From assembly GCA_037178675.1 (NCBI GenBank), contig JAYMGJ010000131.1, positions 100,934 through 164,933 on the forward strand: a stretch of 64,000 nt of DNA, in the 5' to 3' direction. Each line of letters starts with the position of its first letter. Within the stretch, counting starts at the first letter, position 1. The position numbers and the translations under genes are program-made. Origin of the DNA: Scleroderma bovista. Taxonomy: Eukaryota > Basidiomycota > Agaricomycetes > Boletales > Sclerodermataceae. Shown here in pieces: positions 56,170-64,000 of this stretch. The notes beneath the pieces are model-generated. The model worked only from the letters and a program-made list of their open reading frames with translations, was not told where the DNA came from and did not search any database.

Positions 56170-59100
56170 ATGCTGTCGGACCTGTTTACTTTGAATCAGA
56201 CATCGCTTGTACCATGCATATGCACTGTATGCCGCAACACAGTACTTGGGCAAACGATGGTCGCACCTCGCACTCGCTGGCGACATCGGAAACGTGATTC
56301 AGATGCGGCGGCATTACCAAAGTCAACAAATGCACTTGCCGGTTCAGTCTGCCGCCCACTTCATGTGGTAAGTAACCCCTTCCACTGTACAGATACCCCC
56401 TGTGATGGTGAACTTGCAGCTGGCGGGCCTTGAGGATCATCAACTTCAAGGCAACGCCCAAAGCTGTGACCAACCTGAGGAGGTGTTTTGCGATGACAGG
56501 CCTGCTGTCTCACAGGACCGGGGCATTCTCCCGTTGCAAGAGCCGCTCGACGACAGCCATTCAGATGTGTCTGGTGACTTCCAGTGGGCCGACCATGACT
56601 TTCCATATCCATCCGACCCTGAATTATCGGACGATCGGGCACCATCAGTAGAACCCGATGAACTACAACAGGATTTGCAAGGCCAGGGCCTGTCTGATGT
56701 TTCGTGTCCACAGCATAGTCCCACCACCGGCAGGCCTCCCGATCTACATGAAGGCCCATGTTTTCAAGATGAGGACCTTCAAGAATTAGTGCCAGCATTT
56801 CAGCAAACACCGCCAGTTCGGCTTCTCTATCTTCAAGTCGCAGTCGCCCAGATCATTGGATCATCCACTGTATCAGAAGCGACGAATCAGTTGCAAGATG
56901 GCCTGGATCTTATTGAGCTGTGTGGTGTACTACCGACATTCCCTGTCCCACGGCGTTCGGTTGCAACTGTGAAGAAGCACCTAGGCTTGCAAGTTGACGA
57001 TTTCATATCGAAGATCCCTATATGTGACCAGTGCTACAAGACTTACACCACGAAGGACATCGATGCACTTGAATCACCACAGTGCGAGGTTCCACGGTGC
57101 AAGGGGACAGTATACCGCACTAAACGCGAGTGTAGTACTAACTCTCGGACCGACGACGTGCAACTCAAGCGCGTCCCTGTGAAATATCTGGTATACTGCT
57201 CACTCATCAAGGCAATACAGCGTTTTCTATTGTGACCAACCTTCATCGGAGCGATGCGGGACACCTCTCAGGACAAAGAACCACGACGACCACTATCCTC
57301 CGATGAGCGGCTATGTGACATATATGATGGATCCGAATGGACACGCCTTGAAGTTGGTCTCAAGCGGATCTATTTGCCTGATGGTACTGTCCAGGACGTT
57401 GAGGAATCCCCTGGATCTCGTCGTTCGCTCTTTTCATGCGACGTTGGCCTTGGTTTGACGATCAATATTGATTGGTAACTCTTCATTTACTCGATCCATG
57501 ACTACACCCTGTAGCAATATACTAAACACGTCGCAAGGTTTGGTATCACAGACAACCGACCTCATTCTGCTGGTGCAGTTTATGTCTCGTTCAACAACTT
57601 ACACCGCTCGGTCAGATTCCTCACCCAAAATGTTCACCTTGCACTTGTCATCCCAGGGCCAAAAGAGCCCAGTCTTGAGAATCTCAATCACTGCCTGGAG
57701 CCTCTGACAAATGATATTCATGCTCTTTACAAAGGTAAGTTCAGGATGATGATATACACGAGAATATTATCTTATGAGATGTGTTGAAGTCGCACGTGCA
57801 CCCGGCGTAAACCGTTGACGAAGTGCGCACAAGACTGCGACCCATATTAGTGTAGACTTAGTAATAGTCCTCCTTAGAGTAGATGTTACATGTCACACAT
57901 CACGTGTCACAGTCACGCGTCACACTATTTGTTGTATATAAACAGCGTCAATCGCTTATATAATATAACAGCTCTTAACCAGCTACCACTACCATCTCAG
58001 GTTGTGCACTCCACCCAACAGGTGAGTTGGAGTAGCAGTTCCTCTACGTACATAGGTATTGCTTCAACAAGATGGACTTGACTCAAAGGGATGCAGATGC
58101 GGGTGTATGGGTACAGACACTTAAGAGAAGTCCACGTTGGAGTGCTGTGTGAGAACTCAGATGTTCCAGCAACCCACAAAGCCACAGGGACGGCAGGACA
58201 CAGTCACAAGATGCACCCATGTAATCTTTGTTTCATCCAACTGTGTGATATTGTCTCTCCAACGGCTTATGATATTGGGAGCAAGTGTTCCCATGCTTGC
58301 TTTGCTGATTGATCATTTCTATTTCCACCAGACTTTCGGATGCGAGACGACTGGAAGCAACTCGCCCACGCATACCAGTCAAAGTTGGCAACAACAAAGA
58401 ATAAACGGAAAGAGATACTCGATAGACATGGAGTCCGATACTCCGTTTTCAATGATCTGCCTGGTTGGTTACCTGCTCGGCGCTCACCAATTGACTTCAT
58501 GCATAACTTTTATGGTACTGTATTCAACTTTCAATGTTCCATGTGGCTTATATGTGTTGCATTGATCGTAGCGCTCATCAAGCAGTTCCTGTATGATGTA
58601 ATTACTGCGGGATATCTCCTGAACTCAACAGGCTGGGAGCTTTACCAAACAACGATTGACCAGATTATTTGGCCATCTGGCATTGGTCGATTACCCAAGA
58701 ACGCATGTTATTTCGTTGATTCAAGTACTTTATACATAATACTCATACCTTCGCAAGCTTGACGATGACCACGCGCTTCCCAAGGCTGATCAATGGCGAC
58801 GGCTTGGAAATGTCCTACCTTTCGTACTCTGGATATGCTGGCGTGATCACAGTGGCAAGATCCGATCATCTGCACCACTTATTCCTGCCAATGCCAAGAC
58901 TCAGCCAGCCTTCAAACGTGATCTGCAACGAATCTACAAGCTCGCATTGTACCTGTCTGTCTCTGAGCGTATATTGGCAAGTAGATCGATCTCCATTGAC
59001 GATGTTGATCGCGGGCAGTCCTATCTGCAGCTATATTGTCAAGGCTTGCAATCTCTGGGTGTCCATCAAACAATAAACAGCCATCTTGCCATGCATTACT

Positions 59101-60159
59101 CTGTTGTTTTCCGGCAATACGGCCCGGCTTACGCGACATGGTTATTTGGCTTCAAACACTTCAATGGTGTCCTAGAGGGTGTGAACCTCAACGGACATGC
59201 AGGAAGTGAGATGGAATATTCATTGGCGCGTGACTGGGTTGAAAAACACTGCCTGTATGAGCTAGTAAGTGTCATCTTCAATTCAGTCAATGTATTAACA
59301 TTTGTCGTCGGCTCCTGTGAGGCAATATCACTTCCATCAAATGCGGACGTCAAGGAGCAGAAAGTGGTTCAACGCGCCATGAACCAGAAGGGCATTGATC
59401 GAGGGACGTTGCGCAATCAGATTGCTCATTTCATGTCCCGTATGTCGCACATTCTTAGTGGGAATTCTAACATTGTATGTGAGCAGCTGCCATTATCGCC
59501 CCCAAGTCTTCGGGTAAGGAGAAGTTCTCAAATTTACGGAGCCTCGAACACCCGGTCATATATCAGCTAATCGTTGCATACCTCCAAAACGAGTACCCGG
59601 ATCTCAGGATTGTTGACGATATGACAACTGAACTGGGAACAAATATTCTTTTTGCAGCACGGTCTACGAGAGTTCTCCCATTCATTATCAAAGATGGCAT
59701 TAGATTTGGGTCAGCAATGGCAACGAGGACTGATGCAGACCAGTTCGCAGGAGTTACTATCAAAAGTGGCACACACGCACAGCCTTGCAAGATCCTTTAT
59801 CATTTCGGAGTACACCTCCCTCCAAGGCAGGACCATATCGTCCACGTATCTGCTATTCAGAAGTGCATGGTTGATGCAACTATACCCCTTATGCCATGGG
59901 ATTTATTGTGAGTCTTCCAATCTGTTCGTGCAGACACAGTCTCGTGTGCTGAATGTATAGTGCAACTGAACTTGGCGCAACTACTGTGCATGCAAATTCA
60001 TTTGGGCCCATTCAGATTGTCTCATCCGACACACTCTCATGTGCGCTGACAATCATCCCTGTACCTGACGACGAGTATGCACAGCCTGGATCCATACCTC
60101 TCTGGATTGCTGTGACGTGTGATCGCACTGGGCTTGAAGCAGATGACGACTGGCTCTGA
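56170..60159 (+). pseudogene. Transposase (CACTA/Tnp2-like) with one in-frame stop
   Basis: The start MLSDLFTLNQ at 56170 leads into CICTVCRN, then exon 2 from 56420. A Cys-rich motif reads ICDQCYKTYTTKDIDALESP...CEVPRCKGTVYR. The frame is interrupted only by TGA at 57233-57235 (FLL-stop-PTFIGAMRDTS), probably a former CGA. It then continues CDIYDGSEWTRLEVGLKRIY, SCDVGLGLTINIDW, VHLALVIPGPKEPSLENLN, an intron carrying a solo LTR, SDVPATHKATGTAGHSHKMH, RRSPIDFMHNFYG, and GFKHFNGVLEGVNLNGHAGS with EYSLARDWVEKH. The C-terminal exons end at 60159. One intron near 58700 appears to use a GC donor (AAC|GCATGT). Apart from the TGA the exons I traced are open, so inactivation is recent. Confidence 0.7.
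57782..58069. mobile_element. Solo LTR inside a transposase intron
   Basis: 288 bp beginning TGTTGAAG and ending CTTCAACA (inverted termini TG...CA), flanked by the 5-bp direct repeat AGATG at 57777-57781 and 58070-58074. A TATATAAA box lies inside at about 57938-57945. No internal retroelement sequence remains, so it is a recombined solo LTR. It sits in the intron that runs from the donor at 57735 to the acceptor near 58087; without it the intron would be about 60 nt. Confidence 0.9.
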
Positions 60160-60207
60160 GACAAGAGGACATTACAAGACCAAGATAAGCATCGCACAGC
60201 TACAACA

Positions 60208-61777
60208 TTAGTTAAATAACGTGTCCGCATCATCAACACCATCTAGAATCTCCCCAATCTTGGTCTTCGCTGCCAGAATTGCACCCGTGCTTGCTTCCCC
60301 ATCGTTGGCTCTTGGTGGCAAGCGGATGACGAGCTTCTTCGATGCTTTCCCCTTCCCCTTCCGATCTTTTAACAGCTCCTTTGGCTCCTCATCACCCCAA
60401 GCTGAACCACTGTGCGCCACCCTTCCACACTCAAACCACCCAGGATTCTGCAATAGAAGTTCAGGTTTAACCATCCACGAGCATATGCGTGTTGCTAGTG
60501 TCCGTGACAGTGGTGGTTCTCCCTTCTTCTTTTCATCAGAGCGCTTACGTGTTGTGGCCAACCTTGCCTGGTCAGGTCGTGGGTCTCGCACTGCATCTAT
60601 CGCCATGAAGAGTTCAGAAAGCTGTAAACAGGTGATTTTAGTCACAGTATTTGTGGTACGGTATTGCAACTTACCTGTGGATGCCGCCATTCTGGCTCAA
60701 TCGAGATGAAGGTACGAGGCTCGCTTGGGCGTCGGTCCGGATCGTCTTCATCATCCGACATTGCATTCAGGATAAAAGCAGTATCGTATTTTGGATCTTT
60801 CCATTTCAGATCACATTCTTCTGATGTGCGCTTTCTTTTCCTCGCCTCTAGTTTCTGATGCACAATCAATGGTAAGATTCAAAGGCTCGTTTACAGCTGA
60901 CTTACAGATTGGACACGAGAATTCATATGTGCACGATCCAGGCCCTCGTCAACAATCATCTCTACATCGTCATCAAAGTCGTCATTGTCATTGTCCATGC
61001 GCTTTCGCTTCTTGTCTGCTTTCCGGTACTCGGCGGCCATGCGCATGTACTTGGCACGGACTGCCTTCTCAGTGTGCCCAGGAAGAATGTTTTCCAGCGT
61101 TGTTGCAGCCGTTGTTCCCATCTGTGGTCCAATGGTGCGTATTCTGTCAGCAACTTTCTGAATTCCATCTGAGTTGATAGCATCGTCTTGCTTGCCAGCT
61201 CTCCAGTCGAAACGCAACAGTCTCTTCCTGGTTGCAGGATCACGTGGCCACATATCTGTATCCTCTCCGATACCCATGGGATATCCAGGTAGCGTGTTCC
61301 CATCGAGTTTTTTCACGCCCATCAAAGTCTTGAAACTCTCCGCCATTATATCCTGTACAGATCACACATTCATTCAGTGAGGAGAATGATACAAGCTGGG
61401 ACAATACGCACACGGAATATTTTTGATTTCAAAGCGGCCTGGTTTGCTTTCGAGACTTCATCTTCTCCCTCTTCATTGACACCGTGTGCAGGTTCAGTTG
61501 CTTCTCCATCATCTCCTTGCTCTCGTTCACCTCCATTATCGAGATCATTGACATAAACAATCCCAGCCCTTTCTTCAAGCCAACTACAACGCTCGCCCAT
61601 CTCCTCTGTCTTCGCTTTTAGCTGTGCAATTTCTGCCTTTACCAGCTTGTTTTCGTTGTACAGTAACTGGAGCTTCGTCTCACATTGGCCCTTGAAGTTC
61701 CCAAAGTCGTTTTCAAGGCGCTCGAGGGTGGCAATTGCTGCATTGAGACGAGTGGTGTTGCTGCTGCTGGCAGACAT
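60208..61777 (-). CDS. Transposon accessory protein, 468 aa, intact
   Basis: Exons 61412-61777, 60906-61352, 60675-60854 and 60208-60621, all joined in phase 0. The N-terminal ~50 residues form a coiled coil (LNAAIATLERLENDFGNFKG, CETKLQLLYNENKLVKAEIA). The middle contains SFKTLMGVKKLDG, PGYPMGIGEDTDMWPRDPA and LLRFDWRAGKQDD, then a basic/acidic region (KKRKRMDNDNDDFDDDVEM). The C-terminal part has TLATRICSWMVKPELLLQ. No catalytic motif was recognised. The convergent position beside the transposase and shared boundaries suggest an element-encoded cofactor, perhaps DNA-binding. Confidence 0.75.
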
Positions 61778-64000
61778 TGACGGAGAAAATGCAAGGCTGG
61801 CGTCGTACGACTGTAGTCAGCTACCTATTTGCCATCTACCTGTTGCCATGGAACAATGAAATCATTGATTGCGACTCAAGAGTGCTAGGAAAGAATCCCG
61901 AGCAGCTACTAGCCTATAGTGGCTCGAGTCGGTGGTGCGAACATCCGGGCCCAGCACTATATTACATAATATGTAATATTATGTAACGGTTATCACAGCT
62001 GTGGCCGTCGCACTGAAGAAAACTATAGGTGGGGTAGGATATCAGACGAATCTATGTAGAATAAGCCTCGGACATCCTTCGAGTGATTCCATCCGTATGG
62101 AATTCTACGTCAGACGGATATGGCTATGATTTCTGACACATCTACAACTAATCCACACATCTGTGCCACATCCGTGCGTCACATAATTTCCTTTTTTCCC
62201 CAGTGGTTGTCGGAGATTCGTAACACAGCAGGCAAAGCCCTGGTGCTTACCGCCGAAATTGTGGAATTAGGGTTCGCTACTACCCATGCCCGCCACGTCC
62301 AGTAACGGAAATGACAAAGAGAGTTCCGAGATAATATGAAGGGATACTATTTACGCCATGGAAGCACAGCAGTACAGTACCTAAGCGCTGGACTCACTCC
62401 CTTGATAATCTGGTGTGTACAAGTACGTCGTGACTGCCCTGGTAGAAACGAGCTGGGTATACCAAAAAAGGTGCGCCGGGCGACCTTGCCAAGGGGTCGG
62501 ACGATTGTAAGCTAACCATCCTGGACTTCGAGCAGCATGCAGATGCTTGGAGGCACAGATCAGCGTATTGTCAACGCAAATTCCTCCACTTCTACCGATC
62601 ATCATTCTGGAGACGGCCCTCAATAAGATTGTATTTATCTCTAGCATAGGCAAATCACGACGGACTACGAGCGGTCCTTCTTTCGCCATACCTCGCCGAC
62701 CGCAACCAGAAATCTTGGTACCAGGCAATCCGACGCTCGGCGCCAGATCTCCTCAATGACTTCTATGCGCTCGTCACAGTCTTTTAACGTCATTTCCGTG
62801 ATTGGGATCTCGGTCCACGCCGTACCGAAAAATCAAGGCGATTCGTCAGACTGGTGCTTGTGCCGTTTCCGCGAACTCGTCCAAGATTGCAGAGTCAATA
62901 GAAGGTCTCAAAGACTAGGGGCGCGATCTCCTCGTCACGATAAGCCACAAACCTACTAATTGAAATTGATAATGCTGTCCACGAAAATGAACTGGACAAA
63001 ACGGCATGCCCAGTCTGGCGATGCTACAGCTACTGACCGTTCTCAACGTCAACCCCCGACAGGACCAGCATTCGATCCTTGTCCTGCCTCTACATTCGCT
63101 TCATCGTCGTCAACGGCGGCACGTCCGCCAGGTGAACCAATGATGACCAATGCGCGAAGACCAAACGCGGCCCACTTACAGGCCAGACGTGAGCTGACCA
63201 TTCTTAGGGAAGAAGGAAAAGATGGTCACCATCTTTGCATATTAAGAGACAGTATGAGGTCAACAGTTGGCAGCATGGTAGACAATGACATTATTACCTG
63301 TAGGGGAAGGTGCGGGTTCAGGTATTCAAGAGGACAAGGGATGCCGGTGAGGGAAAGGTGAGAGACGAGAGACGACTAGTAGTACTGGACAGTGGAGGAA
63401 ACCGGATTGCTGCTGCTCGAGGCTGCTACAGGGCAGCATAAGTACTCTACAGATGTCAAAGTACGAGTGGCTCACCCAAGCAAGCAATGTATCTAAGGTA
63501 CAATGAAAGTCAAACAATGAGTCAAAGCCAATGAGGGAGCCCTGCCTACAGACACAGCACGCGGGATCTAACCTGGCCGCTTTTCGTGCATCATAGATAC
63601 CATACGTCCACTTGCCCTCTTTGGGTCTTGCCGGTCGCAGGAGGATCGATACCGGGTATTGAGCATAACTCACCCCGAGGTCCGCTACAGGTGTCCTCAC
63701 CAACGCCCGGGCCATCTCGAGTGCTTCGTACATTGAGGATAGATGTATCGTAGTTTCGTAGCTAGGTCGTGTCAGTTCCTTACATACCCTAGGTGCTGAT
63801 GCTAAACTAGATGGTCCCAGTGTTGTCCCATTTCAGTTGTTGTATGCTACAACACAGAAACGAACACAACATGCTGATCAAAGTAAAAGCATGCACTTAG
63901 TTCAATAGTTCAACATACCGATGTGACATTGCATGCATCGTGGACGCTGACAGGAAAGGAAGTGCGTTCTCGAGCACCTTTGCCACTTAAATGGGACTCG
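61778..64000. other. Gene-poor right end of the window
   Basis: No gene could be supported. Frames at 62381-62728 (minus), 62960-63361 (plus) and 63326-63733 (minus) show no recognised domain. A palindromic AT stretch (TTACATAATATGTAA) lies at about 61963-61977. The right end of the DNA transposon should be here but was not found. Confidence 0.35.

Larger units (their letters stand above)
56170..61777. mobile_element. DNA transposon with convergent transposase and accessory genes
   Basis: Two genes pointing at each other, 48 bp apart at their 3' ends: a multi-exon transposase (plus) and a 468-residue accessory protein (minus). The transposase resembles the large DDE transposases of CACTA-like (Tnp2/Plavaka-type) elements common in agaricomycetes; the superfamily assignment is from remembered family features. 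Boundaries given are those of the coding parts; terminal repeats and target duplications were not found. Confidence 0.65.

Noticed and set aside
55270..61925. CACTA-type terminal repeats (CACTATGTAGTG near 55280 and CTATAGTGG near 61916)
   Set aside because: Only about six bases match between the two ends, and no matching target duplication was seen.

Overview
The window is nuclear DNA of a filamentous basidiomycete, most likely an agaricomycete. Genes are intron-dense with short GT-AG introns (about 45-75 nt). The gene set is fungal: Atg22-like transporters, a SAP18/RGG protein, an EasF/EgtD-type methyltransferase, a NADAR protein. The transposase resembles those common in mushrooms. All gene models below were assembled by hand from reading frames and splice junctions; no database or RNA data were available.

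Layout. (a) 1-2859, minus: a P-loop GTPase gene whose 3' part runs out of the window inside an array of ~78-bp intron-like units. (b) 2860-6426: degenerate sequence. (c) 6427-11603: cytochrome b5 (minus) and a membrane-anchored FG-repeat nucleoporin (plus), then a tRNA-Arg(ACG) at 11940. (d) 12.0-14.5 kb: gene-poor, with a degenerate ~205-bp repeat. (e) 14.5-19.2 kb, all minus: a hypothetical protein, the WD40 U5 snRNP protein SNRNP40, and an EasF/EgtD-like methyltransferase. (f) 19.9-28.5 kb, all minus: three tandem Atg22-like genes. (g) 28.7-29.6 kb: a decayed mitochondrial ribosomal protein uL4m copy. (h) 30.5-39.3 kb, plus: a second copy of the GTPase gene, with the complete array. (i) 39.7-43.7 kb: a graveyard of host-gene pieces (NUP98-like, RPA135-like, cytochrome b5, HIG1-domain, uL4m). 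(j) 43.9-47.2 kb, minus: a Na+/H+ antiporter and the intact uL4m gene. (k) 47.9-48.6 kb: a tRNA-derived SINE with target-site duplications, just upstream of (l) a LARP7-type La protein (plus), followed by NADAR and SAP18 genes (minus). (m) 56.2-61.8 kb: a DNA transposon with a transposase (plus) and an intact accessory gene (minus), carrying a solo LTR in an intron. (n) 62-64 kb: no confident gene.

The main discovery candidate is the array in (a) and (h). At first sight it is a minisatellite. In the sense direction every unit begins GTGAGT and ends in a pyrimidine-rich ...CTTGACAG acceptor, and exactly three bases lie between one acceptor and the next donor. In the complete copy I read 79 consecutive 3-nt blocks between 32432 and 38666. 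They contain no stop codon, continue in phase 0 from the last GTPase exon, and spell a Glu/Gln/Leu/Arg/Asp-rich, coiled-coil-like chain. They then connect to ordinary phase-0 exons that end in a stop at 39275-39277. The second copy independently gives 12 such codons of similar composition. The simplest reading is a gene in which nearly every codon of a coiled-coil tail is its own exon, separated by introner-like introns. Splicing itself cannot be shown from DNA alone.
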